Shown here: in pieces, positions 52,937 to 63,995 of the stretch
How positions within the stretch are numbered: the first letter of the stretch is position 1
Layout of the letters: the number at the start of each line of letters is the position of its first letter
The notes under the pieces: model-generated
The model's input: only the letters and a program-made list of their open reading frames with translations
Database searches by the model: none
What the model was told of the DNA's origin: nothing
Program-made: the position numbers and the translations under genes
Origin: Bryoerythrophyllum caledonicum
Lineage: Eukaryota; Streptophyta; Bryopsida; Pottiales; Pottiaceae
Direction of reading: 5' to 3'
DNA length: 64,000 nucleotides
NCBI GenBank assembly: GCA_963971425.1
Contig: OZ020521.1
Span: 5,473,519-5,537,518 of the forward strand

Positions 52937-54570
52937 TCTTAGTTGATAAATCTTCTATCCAAAGGTGTGAAAATACACAAATACAAATATTGTAGGTTAA
53001 TCTTTACACCACAGAAGGTGCCACTGGTGACCATATTATTGACCATGTATGATGTTGTATTTGAACATGATATGGTTCGCATATTAAATTGACCTCCAAA
53101 TAAAAGCTCTTAGTAAAAGAATCTTCAATACGAAGGTGTTAGTCAAATCAAAATTTTATATTCTACAGGGTAAAATATGGGCCTGTATATACAATTTGCA
53201 ACTGAAGTTAAAAAGTTAAAAGAAACTACAACTTACATTGTAATTGGCTCAATGAACAACTCTTGTGACACATGTAACACTATGATATGTATGCTTAAAT
53301 CACATTAAACATGAAAAGATTAGAAGGTAAACCACCAGGCCAAAAGAACACAAGCATCGCCTCAATCCGTGATTACTGCCATTCATTAGAAATTCAATCA
53401 TGGACATTAATAAGAAGGCTGACACTGAATTAAACCTCTCCAGAAGTTGCACAATACCCTCCATCACAAATTTTATATACCTTAATGAAATTGTTCCAAG
53501 TAAGAATTTCTAATACCGTAAGCACCGCGTTGCTACGATCCACGACTCTTAGATGGCCTCCACCAGCAGCTGGATCTTGATGTTGATATATAAGTCAACG
53601 TGCGAGTCCTAGTTCATATCAACTAGGGTTGGTGTAGGATAGGATATTAGAAGGATATCACACGGTGATATCCGGATCTTGGGCGGTCATTGCAAATGCT
53701 TCCCTGGAGGTCCGCGGCCGCACACCCCAACTTCTGGTGCAAACTCGACGAGAGCAAAGTCGAAGTAGGAACCCCTGTGAACCCACAATGATCAGTGTCG
53801 TAGAGTGTTACTTGCTGTGAGCGTCTTTACTTGTTGTGATCGTGTGTGCAGAGAATCAGTGTGTACAGAGGATCACGTTGTTGCAAGAGTTCAAAGCAGG
53901 TGTTTGAACGTAGGTGCCGAACGCAAGATGAATACTAGGGTTCAATCAGGTTGCGTTCAGCGGTGTTCAACTTACTTGCGTAAGTTCAATCAGGTTACTT
54001 GCGCAAGTCGGCCGCGTTCAATCAGGTTATGCAGGTGCCGGTAAGTAACCCTCAACTTCCTGTAGGCGTCCTGAAAAACTTACTTGCGCAACCTGCATAA
54101 CACAGGAAGTCTCGTTGTTTCTTGTGTTTTGTCGGTGCGAGACAAATCAGATCGCAGGTATCTTGATGGCGCAAGTCGAATTTGTGTCTTGGCGCAGGTG
54201 TTCTTGGTGCATGCGCAATCGGCGCAGGTCGGCGCAGGTCTGATCTCTTTCGGCGGGATCTGATCTCTCGGCGCAGGTCAAATCTCCATCACCGGTCTCG
54301 GCGCACTCACATCTCCCTCACCGATCTCTGATCTCTCTCGGCGCATGTTAGAAAGAGGTCCGGCGTGTGCAAGGAGGTGGTCCGGCGTGCGCAAGTGCGA
54401 GGAGGTGGTCCGACGTGCGCAAGTGCGAGGAGGTGGTCTGGTGTGCACAAGTGCAAGGAGGTGGTCTGTTGTGCGCAAGTGAACACGCTCACTCAGCAAG
54501 CGAGGTTCTGTGGAAGCTTCACTCCGGGTGTCACACGGTTCTAGGACGGTCCTTGAAATTGTGATGTCAC

Positions 54571-54592
54571 GAGGTGTGCGGCCGCACACCTC
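54571..54592. repeat. 22-bp perfect palindrome centred on GCGGCCGC
   Basis: GAGGTGTGCGG and its complement meet with no spacer. A partial version (TCCGCGGCCGCACACC) occurs at about 53710-53727 in similar context (a GGTC..TTG sequence ~35 bp upstream in both). Confidence 0.85.
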
Positions 54593-54619
54593 TGTACGAG
54601 CTAGAGGTTCTAGAGCGCG

Positions 54620-54703
54620 ACGGAGGCGGCGCTAGGGTTTCCACGAAGGCGGCGCTAGGGCTTCCAGAGAGGCGGCGCTAGGGTTTCCACGGAGGCGGCG
54701 CTA
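54620..54703 (+). repeat. 23-bp tandem repeat, AGGCGGCGCTAGGGTTTCC
   Basis: Four units starting at 54624, 54647, 54670 and 54693, exactly 23 bp apart, with small differences (TTTCC/CTTCC). Confidence 0.85.
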
Positions 54704-54979
54704 CAATGATCCAAGTGGAGCTCAACTGGAGGACTGTCTAGATGGTTGGCAACTCAATCACTTGCAGCTTCTCAGCGGCATGTGAACCTGTGGCGAGCTT
54801 GGAGGTTACTTGTGCTAGGGTTGTCGAACTCTGAGGTTGCGCTAGTGTTGGTGAACCTTCTCTGGTGGATGAATAATGAGTTCGTGCATGGTTTGGATCC
54901 TTTGTATCATTGTATAGCTCTGATTTTTAATCGACATTACAGGCTCCGTTTGTGTGTTTTTATCAAGAGTTTGTTAACA

Positions 54980-56324
54980 AATGGTGGTGTGAGCGTTCTG
55001 AAATGAGCATTCGACGACGATCAGGGGTGGATTGATGGCCGAGGACGTGTATCCTCTTTCGCTGCCAGGATGCAAAAGCAACCATCATCACGTCAGCTTC
55101 AAGCCTGCAACAACATACATTTTTCTGGAGGTCACTCTCGCGTTTTTGAAGAATCATGAGGTGAGAACTTAAAAACCTCACTTGTAAGCATCGATCGAGT
55201 GCCCAGGTGACGTTGATCTTAATTTTACCGAGTCCATGTGGTACAGTCTGTGGAGAGTTACACCCAGAACTTGAGCCTGCCACAGGTTGCACTTCAATAA
55301 AGCCATGCAGACAATACATGGAAAATGACGAATTAGACTATGGAAAATGATCAGTGTATGTAATACTATATGAGATTTTGGATTTAGTCGACTATTCATT
55401 GCGGACTCAATTTCACTGGCCATCAGACATTGAGATGAATATCAGAATGTAGATTTTTTGTACAACATGTTTTATCTTCTGAATCTGATGGTTTTTGCCT
55501 ACATTCACGAGAGAGTGGGAAGAGAGTATACATACTTCTATCATAAATCAACAAGCTCTTAACTAGAACCACTAAGGGAAAAGAAGAATCGGTGAATTCA
55601 TGGTTACACTATACAGGGAAGCTTGGGATCTGAAGTGACCGTCACCTTGAACGAAACCTTCCCACCTGCCCTGCAAGCAAACCCCCCAAAACCCTAACCC
55701 CATCATCAGCATCAAAAGAGATGAAAGAACCCCAAATCCGGAAAACCCTAAAGTCTCCATTCTGTCTTTGTTTTTGTAGGCAAAAACAAAATTTGTCTGA
55801 GGTGATTTTACGGTTGGAATTAAATCACCTATCCCTTCGAATTTTGAGTATTACCGAAGAAAATTCCTCCTCATCCTCTAAAAGTTTTGATCAAGTTGAA
55901 TTTTCTTAAAACCAAGAATCAAATATAATACTGAACATGGTAAAATTACAACAATCTGTCTGTTTGGATTGATCCTTTGCTCTAGCTTGAGTGGTGGATG
56001 GGGGGGAGAAGTAACACTTTCCTTAGCTATTTGAGCTCACTGATCGTTAGCTCTTGTCTTCATACTCGTCATTAGAGTGAGCTCAGAATTTATGGCAGTA
56101 ACTATTTCCTGAGTTCTAGCTAGAATTCTAGAATTTGTGATTGTCTGGCTAGTGACTGATCATTCCTGAGTTCTAGCTTGTGCTCTAGGATTTGTGATTG
56201 TCTCGTTTCCTACGGAGTTCTAGCTTGTGAGCATCTGAGAAGGAGTAAGTCTCATCTCAGCCAAGTTAGCCGAGGCTCCATTGAGTCCATTCTGTGTCTT
56301 TAACTAAAGGAGCACAACCACTTT
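54980..56324. other. Noncoding centre of the 15-kb element
   Basis: No supported gene. Short frames only. The phrase GAGTTCTAGCT..AATTCTAGAATTTGTGATTGTCT is repeated in variant form at about 56110-56145 and 56165-56202. Possible continuation of a retrotransposon leader just after 54980. Confidence 0.4.
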
Positions 56325-56915
56325 CGCTCGAAAACCAGTCCAAAACTGTAACCTCCAAAAAGAGACATGAAAATCACATTTTAAAGTGAATTTCGGATTT
56401 CCAACCGTAAGATCTTAAAAAATACTTCAATATGAACATGCCATCAAATTTTGGTTGCAATCCACCACATGGATTGAAAGATTTTAGTGTTTAAAGTCAA
56501 AGAAATGGTTCATTTTCTTCCCTGCGTTGAGTAGATAAGCAGACTTTGACTTCACTTTGTATCAAATTTTTGCATTGTACAAGGTCTAAATCTTTTACCA
56601 TTGTCTTAAGCATGATGTTATTTCCCATCGCACCAATTTTTAGAGGTAAAAAAGGGATGTAGCATATTCAAAACAAGTGTGCAAGGAGTGGAGGTTCAAA
56701 AATTGCCATTTCACGTTTTATTTTTTTGTGAACTACGTATGTATTCAAATGATAATCCAAACGGTCAATAAAAAGGTTTTCACTACATATTGTTGTTGAA
56801 AAAATAAAAAGTGAAAAATATGAAGATCTCTAGATTTTATGTAGAAAAGATGAATTTTTTCCCCCCCGTTGCCCGACACTGTGTGAAAATGTTTGACTTG
56901 GAATATAATGCCTCT
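56325..56915 (-). repeat. Internal inverted repeat, right arm
   Basis: Reverse-complement homologue of 51946-52560. Its outermost ~175 bp (56740-56915) has a third, direct-orientation relative of the left arm at 58405-58585, immediately upstream of the transposase-like start codon. Confidence 0.75.
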
Positions 56916-56999
56916 TTAAACTATAGACAAGATTTTTTTTTAAATTTCCAAAGAAGGAAATATTCTTTATATGTGTGAAAAATTTCAATGTCACTTGAA

Positions 57000-57230
57000 A
57001 CTTTTGTCAAAAATTTTGGAGGTGCCCGGAGTCCCCACTTTGGCTTTAAGTGGTACTAACTTTCAAACCACAAATCCAAAAAATAAAATAAAAATATCTA
57101 CACAAAGCTCTTATCAAAGGCTATCTTGTGTAAAATTTTCAATTAAAAAGGAATTTTTTTTAATTGTGGCTTGTAAGGAACTCCATGACTAAGGATCCAA
57201 GGAAGGCATTTCAGGTGATTCATGAAGCTA
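57000..57230 (-). repeat. Diverged copy of the 7278-7492 MITE interior
   Basis: 57040-57130 matches the complement of 7375-7465 (AAGTGGTACTAACTTTCAAA, CCACAAATCCAAAAAATAAA, AGCTCTTATCAAAGGC). The TTAA ends are not recognisable, so it is old or truncated. 57231-58404 shows nothing else recognisable. Confidence 0.65.
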
Positions 57231-58404
57231 GCGCGTCCTTGTTTGAAGTTTGGTGATACCAGAATGATGGAGGTTCACGTTGTATATCCTTCATATTTTT
57301 GTAGAAGATCGACAAGCATGGTTAATTTTTGCATTTTTAAGCTCAGCTTAAGAATTGAGATTTTTTAAAAGATCAGCAAGCATGGTCGATTTTGCTATTT
57401 TGGAAAGAAATATATTGATGGCGACCTTGATGGTGGTCAAGGAACTTTTCAATCAATGTCTTTGGTAGAGCTCAAATTGAATTTTCCGCAATTTGTGTAG
57501 GTTTTTGGCAAAAGCTGAAAGACGTGACCACCACTAGTGCCCACAGAAGCATCAAACGTTCAACGCCATCCAATTCTAGTGATTGCCCAACAAAGACCTG
57601 CAACATACGTTAGGTGAGAAATATCTTTGTATTGTTTTCTAAAATAGTACTTTAGAGATCAACAATGATTTTTTGGGGGTGGAGAGAAATTAAAGATTTT
57701 ATTCTACTTCAAAATATATTTTTATCCCACTACAAGCAAGAATCATGATTCTATCCACTGTTTGTACAAGGCAAACTACTATGGTTTATTTGTTACAAAA
57801 CCAAATTGTTTTCCTAAGAAAATGAGTAATTTTTATAGACCTAGTCATTGCAATTCTACTTCTTACATCTTAAATTTCCTATGATTGAAAACTATAGTAA
57901 AAAGTTGTTGAATCAATCATAGAACGTCTCATCCGAAAGGGACATTTTTTGATACATTGATTTAACAAACTACTGGGAATTTGGGGTTATTGTATTGTTC
58001 TAGCTAAATGATCTGGTGGACGCTAATGATTATCACCATACAATGTATGAAAGATAGGTGTAGAACTACAAAGTAAACCAGGACTACTAAGACATACTAT
58101 AAAAGAGACAAAGGTCCACGAATTAGGTATTGTGGATTTGGCCAAGGTGAAAGTGGGGCAAACTTATAACAATCTATCATAGATCATTTTGGGCACAATG
58201 AAGTAACATTTGTCCTTTGCAAGAGAACATGTGAAGTAGAAAGGCACAACTTATAAGGTAAACATTGAAATATAATATGTAGTTTATGTTTATTTGTTGT
58301 TAAATAACCCCAAATCGTATTGAAGCCTTCATTAAACTGTGAGGTGAAATGATAATATCAAAAAATGAAATAAACTTCAATAAAATTGGCGCATCTAAAT
58401 CCAA

Positions 58405-58585
58405 GTCAAACAATTTCACACATTAACAAACAAGGTTACATATATTTTTCATGAACAATTTCAAATACAAAAGAAAATAAACTATATCATGTTTTCTATT
58501 TAAAAATTAGTTCTATTTTATTATTTCTTGCATTTAATTTTATATTGTGGTATATACCTTCTTATTGACCCTGAATTGATTTTTT
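58405..58585 (+). repeat. Third copy of the internal-repeat outer segment
   Basis: CAAGTCAAACAATTTCACAC, AACAAACAAGGTTAC and CTTCTTATTGACC correspond to 51957-52130. It lies 70-250 bp upstream of the 58655 ATG, so the starts of both divergent genes carry this segment. It may contain promoter or transposase-binding sites. Confidence 0.55.
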
Positions 58586-58654
58586 AGAGGTTAATGTCTA
58601 CATATATGTTGACCAATTTGCAACCGCTATGTTTTTTTTGTACCTATAGCAACA

Positions 58655-61600
58655 ATGGAGACCAACACATATCAAACGTCTTTGGTACCTCCAAACACCC
58701 GTAGAGATAATATCATTTCCAATAGCTCTGTGGGGGCCCGATTAGTACGAGCAGCACGTGCAAGGCAAAGTCAAAGAAGATCTGTTGGAGTTAGTACATC
58801 TGAATTGGAAAGGACTGTAGAACTGCTCTCAGAAAGTGGAGATGTTGAGGGTTTGGGAACAAGGGAGCATGCATTCGAAAGTGGCATGGAATTGAATGGG
58901 TCAAAGTTGTTCCCATTCGAGGTGGCAGTGCGTATCATAAGGGCAGACAATGCATTGCATTGGACCGGAGAGGTTGTAGGAGAGCGTCTTGGCATGTGTA
59001 ATGGCTTGATCATTCGTTGGCACCGGTCTTTGCTACGTGTCTTGGCCGTAGAACCTAATAATAGAAATGCCCATGGTGAAGATGGATCTCAAACAACACC
59101 TACACAAATGATGGCTCCAGAATTTGATTTCCATGATCGGTTTAACACACCAAGATCCACCGAAAGGTCTCGGCGCACTAGTCAAGCTTCAAACCCCGTA
59201 GATGAGAATTCGTCATTTTCTCAATGTACTGCCTCTAATATCCGAGATCTTCCCAATGTGGATGGGTTAGCTTACGTTAGACCAACGCGTCGTCCATATT
59301 CTATGCAGAATAGGAGAAGGAGAGTCTCAAGCGAGGCATCTTTGACTGAAACTACAGCAACTAAGGTATCCCTTACAAGCGTGCAAAGTGCAATAGCACA
59401 AGGAGGTTGCAAACATAATTGTTTGAGGGATGTTCAAGCAAGGTATCTATTGGACATGCGATATAATGCATGGGCTTCCAAGTTTCTTGTACGAAGTACG
59501 TGGATGAGACAAATGCTCGTTTCTTTTTACACAAGAACCGAAGGAACTCGTCGGGATAAATTTGTAACGAAGTTAGATGGCAAACAAGTTTGCAATGCCT
59601 GCTACGCCCTTGGGGTTGGCTATTCGCAGAGGCGCTTTAAGCAATTGAAGAAAGATTGTTTAATATATGGAAGAGTGACGGCGATTCACGGCAACACCCT
59701 TTCAGACCCGGTTCGAGAGAGCACTAGAATGTCCGCGGCAGAGGCCTGCTTTAAATCATTCGCGGACGAAGCTGGTTGTCCTCAACCACATCGTTCTATC
59801 CGCCGTAAGAGTGACAACGAAGTGGTGCCTCTTATTCTCCTTCCCATGAATACAGTAAAGTTAGATGTATTCAATTACGTGAACGAGGAGGTGAAGAGAA
59901 TTTGTAACGGGGATACCATTTCGATCAGCTCGTTCCGGAGACTGTGGCGCATCAGGTATCCTCACGTCCAGGTACCTCCATTCTCGAGATTCTCAAAGTG
60001 TTATCATTGTTGGGAGTATAAATGTGCCATGTAGGGAACTACCAATGCGGATGCAAGGATAAAGATAAAGGAGTTGTTTATGTTGCATCTGCGCAACCAG
60101 ATGGAGGAACGTAGGCATTATTGGATATTCAAGAGGTCATGTTATATTAGCCCTGAGTTGTATATGTGCATCATTGTGGATGGCATGGACCAAAACACAA
60201 CCATGGTACCAAGGATGCGTCAAACTGTGAAGAACATTGAACACCGGTTTGTGAAGACCCACTTGTGTGGGGCCCTTGTACATGGGATTGGTTTATATTG
60301 CGATGTGTGGTTTGGGGCTCACCACAAACATGATAGCAACCAGGTCGTGAGCACATTGTTGTACGTGATAGGAGATGTGTTGCGGAGGAAGGGATTTTTG
60401 CCACCAACATTGCGCATCCAAGCGGACAACTGTACACGCGAGAATAAAAACATTTATATGTTTGCTCTATGTGCTACATTGGTGGGATTGGGCTTTTTCC
60501 AAGAGGTGGAGCTCTCTTTTCTTATAGTGGGCCATACGCATGAAGATATTGATCAACGCTTCAGTTGTATATCAAGTACACTGAAGAGGTCGGATGTGGA
60601 CTCATTGAAGGAGATGCTTAGTCTTATAGAAAGAGGAACATCCCCAACGGAAGCATTTGTTAGCGCCCGACTGTTAGAGAATGTGTGGGATTGGAAATTG
60701 TTTATAACTCCTCACTTACTAACAGGTCCGGATGCATTGGTTGGCATAACATTTCCGCACCACATGCGATTTTATATGGATAATCGAGAGGGGATTCGTG
60801 AGGTTCGAGTACAACACAAGCATTATTGCAAGGATCCATGGGGACCAGAGGCAGGAACAAAGACTTTGAGGTCGTTTCCAAGTAGAGATGAGCGACCAGC
60901 TTTTGCAAAAGTATTTGAACCAGACGAGCGGGAGCTGAAGGCGTTGGATGACTTCATTGCATATAAACGTAGGTGCATTCAAAGATTGCAGCATGAGGAC
61001 AAGAATCGTGATGCAAAAGAGGAGGCCGAAAAGTTGAAACTCTATCTAGCTGAATTTCCACACAAAAATCGCAACAACGACCATTGTTCTTCACCATTTT
61101 GGCCTTCGGAGGTCTCCAACACCGCACCTGCAGAACGTGCAACCTTGAATGTAATAGACGGTCCAAGTGAAGATAATCGCGAGATAACTGCGGTGGACCA
61201 GATAGTGGCTATGCTACCAAATGCCGAGGCTCGAAGATATTTTGGTCCTCGTAGAGAAAGACCATCAAATCAAGCAGTGCGTAGGGCACAAAGAACGGAA
61301 CGCAGCCATGTTGAGGAACAAGCCGAAGGAGCAGTTCATGAAGATAACCACGACCCGTTTCCACCATTTAATCCACAATCTGATATTGGTTGTGGACAAT
61401 TTGTAGCCTTGAGTGTTGATCGAGCAGAAGTAGAAGGTGGTGTACCATTCTATGTAGGGAAGGTGATTGAAGACGGAAAAGGTCGATGGAGATTGAAGAT
61501 GAAGGTTTGTTGGTACTGGCCCATCATTCGAGGGGTGGTTGTTGATGGAGTGGGGTCATCTGCACAACGGTATGCAAATTGCATGGATTCATTGTGGGAG

Positions 61601-61840
61601 CCATCTGGTAAGAGCCATAGTTGGGTAGAGAAAGAGGCATGCATTTTTTCATGGGTAGATGAACCGGAAAGAATCATGACTGGTGCTTGTCGGTGGAGAA
61701 AGCGCAATGTATTTGGAATGCAGGTTGAAAGTAGGATTCGAATTCTTCAATCGGCTAAGGCTCACATACTAGAATATATTGCAATGCAAACCGAAGCTAT
61801 CGACGACGACCGCTTGCAAGCAACCTTAAATGCTACATAG
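58655..61840 (+). CDS. Transposase-like protein (DUF7869-type), one in-frame TAG
   Basis: A 1,061-codon frame without introns, open except for TAG at 60032-60034. The 39 bp after it read GTTNADARIKIKEL in the same frame into the second ATG at 60074. The N-terminal third is basic and Ser-rich with low similarity. KHNCLRDVQARY, then FVTKLDGKQVCNACYALGVG, are typical of the family preceding the catalytic part, as is FSKCYHCWEYKC (Cys-rich). The catalytic-like core has acidic blocks CIIVDGMDQNTT, LRIQADNCTRENKN and FLIVGHTHEDIDQRFS, spaced like an RNase H-fold DDE/D transposase. The C terminus (GQFVALSVDRAEVEGGVPFY, VGKVIEDGKG, KVCWYWPI) looks like a small chromatin-reader-like domain. From memory this core is the widespread eukaryotic family catalogued as DUF7869; the catalytic assignment is my inference. 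The frame, codons and termini of the host element argue that it mobilises it. Confidence 0.75.
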
Positions 61841-62347
61841 TAGGTAGTGAAAGTATTATGAGTATATTGTGTATGATAATTGCTATTTAGTGTATGTGCA
61901 AGGGTAGTATATAGAAGTTATGTAGGACGTTGTGGAGCAATTCTATGGATTAAAGAGATTTTTACTATTGATAAATGACATCTTTATGTCCATGTATAGA
62001 TGCATTTATATTGATTTTCATTGATTTGTATATCATGTACTATTTAGAATATCCTCTTATGATTTGGTAATTGTTGCTTATTGTATCATTATTGGTGATT
62101 GCATATTTTTGTACAATACAATCCTTTTGATATTTCTTTGAAATTTTATTGAAATTTTGTTGAAAATGCCATTACATAGCTTCTTATATCAACAATTTTG
62201 ATGATACTCAATATATTTGCACGAACTTCATTTTTTTCTTTTTTAAAAACTAAAATTTTGCAATTTTGACAATTTTGCGCACAATGGCCGCGTTTTTACT
62301 CAAGTGCACTTTTAAATGGTGAGGGCAAAATTGCTTAATTGCATGTT
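61841..62347. other. 3' UTR of the transposase-like gene and right terminus
   Basis: AT-rich. The inverted terminal repeat occupies 62325-62347, with subterminal AAGTGCACTT at ~62302. Confidence 0.55.
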
Positions 62348-62351
62348 AGTG
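62348..62351. repeat. Target-site duplication AGTG, right
   Basis: AGTG directly follows the right terminus GCATGTT; identical to 47292-47295. Confidence 0.75.
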
Positions 62352-62414
62352 GCAGTTTTGGGGTGGTATTGGCGAAGCACAAGGCCCGGTTCTGTAGGGG
62401 TTAAAAACAATGCT

Positions 62415-62500
62415 TGAATATGGTCGCTCGAAGAATTTACAAGTGTCGTAAATTATGCTAACCAACACTTGTAGATTCTTGCGGCGACCAAATTTGACCA
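62415..62500. repeat. Long hairpin
   Basis: TGGTCGCTCGAAGAATTTAC and ACAAGTGT (62418-62446) pair with AACACTTGTAGATTCTTGCG then GCGACCA (62464-62491), leaving a ~17-base loop. Possible MITE or small-RNA precursor; no other support. Confidence 0.6.
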
Positions 62501-63821
62501 TCGTCCTTAAAGGATTGTGTGCATTTCTATGTCTTAGACAATTTTTGAATTTGAGTTGTCTTTTTCCTAAAGGCTTTGAAGGAATTTCATATGCTCTAGG
62601 TGGTATGGGGATTAAAACCAAGACCTGCAGCGCCTCCGTCGTTCTATGGCGCCTTCTTGCGGCCTCCGTTGTACTTACAGGCTTTGCCCCCTTGCAATAA
62701 AACATCTTTTGCCACTCAACCTTCCTTTCTATTAGATAGGACATTCCTTCTAAAAAAATAGCATCTTTATATGGCACGGATGCATTTTATTTTAGAGATA
62801 AGGCTTCATCATTTGTAGCAACGTTTCCGGCAAGGAGAATGTTGTTGTAAACGTTGAAGCCCCATTGCTAACAAAATTTCATCCGTGAGACATATATGTG
62901 TGTTGGGTATTTCAAAACTGACAACAAATGAAATGGAGTCTTCATTCCCATGCTAGGTGGGCAGTAAAGGTACCAACATTGGACATTTGAGCGTATTCTT
63001 GAAGGAAGGTATGGTTGTACCACTTTAGGGTCCAAACGTGGGGCTTTTCTAAATTATGGTGTGCGGTACTCCAAACATATAAAAACAAAAAACAAAAAAT
63101 TATGGTGCATATAAGTTATCTCTCTATATAATAAGTAGAGAATGGTTTGGGAAGTAAAGCCACCTTAGGATTCTAGAGCGAGCAGGTGATGCCACGTGGC
63201 AAAACCGTAATGGTCTAGGCAAGAGACGAGGATGAAGTTACCAAGGAAGGAGACTAAATTGATTCAGACAACAATGTTACTTACCCATTGATCCCTTTGT
63301 GAATGCATTGCCCTCATTGCAACAAGAATGCAAAGGCCACAATTGCCCCTCGATTGTCCCTCTATGCGAAATGAGAAATTGAATCCACGGAAAACTAAAT
63401 TTACCACCATCACAAAGGGGAAGGTTTATCCATTGGCAATAGAGTTTTCCTGAAAGTATAGAATCTTTCACCCCAAATCTTAGGGTCTTATGTTAGTAAT
63501 TGGGACCACATGCACATGGTGACTTGGTTTGGAAAAGGTGTGGGGGAACCACTGGTCAACTTTTTGGGAACTTGGGGTACTATGGGGGAGCTTTGAATTG
63601 CATGGGGTAGGGTCCAAGAGCATTGATTGCTCACTCGTGCAAAAAAACGGTGTATGAGATTTTTGGAAGTCTATTCTCGAGCATAAAGAAATTTGAATCT
63701 TGTCCGGCACCATATTCCTATTGGCTTTCCCCTTTGGAGAGCACTTTCAAGAAAACTCTGATGTATTTCTAAGATTTGACTCCGTCTTTCTAAGTAACTA
63801 CACTAAAAATGAGATTTCGTA
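62501..63821. other. Intergenic
   Basis: No gene or repeat supported. Open frames here are short and without domains. Confidence 0.4.
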
Positions 63822-63995
63822 TTAAGCATAGTATATGACTTGTAAATGCTATAAGTTTTGACTTATGATGCAGATTTTTCCTGAGGGCACAACAATGTAT
63901 TATTTAAATAGGGGATAATTCTGATCATAGCTGATAAAAAAAAATTCATCAAGAGCAAAATGTTATAGCATCTATAAGTCATTTATTGTGCTTAA
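63822..63995. mobile_element. Small MITE with ~32-bp imperfect TIRs
   Basis: TAAGCATAGTATATGACTTG then TAAATGCTATAA at the left is mirrored by TTATAGCATCTATAAGTCAT then TTATTGTGCTTA at the right, about 27 of 32 positions pairing by eye. ~174 bp, noncoding. No clear target duplication. Confidence 0.65.

Larger units (their letters stand above)
53581..54979 (+). mobile_element. Possible solo or truncated copia-type LTR (GC-rich island)
   Basis: Starts TGTTGATATA and ends TTTGTTAACA, followed by AATGGTGGTGTGAGCG, which resembles the copia primer-binding context (ATGGTATCAGAGC). The interior is far more GC-rich than the rest of the 15-kb element, with repeated GGCGCAGGT. No second LTR, gag or pol was seen, and a 5-bp duplication could not be established. 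It may be a nested retrotransposon fragment or simply part of the host element. Confidence 0.35.
47296..62347. mobile_element. ~15-kb DNA transposon with TIRs, unclassified
   Basis: The left terminus AACATGCAATTAAGCAATT is repeated exactly in inverted form at 62329-62347, and the match continues as ATGC/TTGC with one mismatch. The 4-bp AGTG flanks both ends. Subterminal sequences also correspond: TGCACTTAGCCAAGTGCA (47316-47333) and AAGTGCACTT near 62302-62311 are both palindromic. The element length is 15,052 bp. It contains a minus-strand coding unit (51834-47834), a plus-strand transposase-like unit (58655-61840), ~600-bp inverted internal repeats, a minisatellite and an LTR-like GC-rich island. 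The two units are transcribed away from the centre. Host sequence outside the ends has no relation to these repeats. Confidence 0.85.

Noticed and set aside
52655..54703. CRISPR array or other prokaryotic repeat system
   Set aside because: The repeats are contiguous minisatellites without unique spacers, in a nuclear plant-type context.
47834..61840. Reassigned genetic code with TAG as glutamine, as in some ulvophyte algae
   Set aside because: The Obg, GBP-like and PPase genes contain no internal TAG over more than 1,900 codons and two of them end in TAG. The reassignment does not fit; decay or readthrough limited to transposons does.
47296..62347. Polinton/Maverick or other virus-like giant element
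   Set aside because: No DNA polymerase B, retroviral integrase, packaging ATPase or capsid motif was seen, and the duplication is 4 bp rather than 6 bp.
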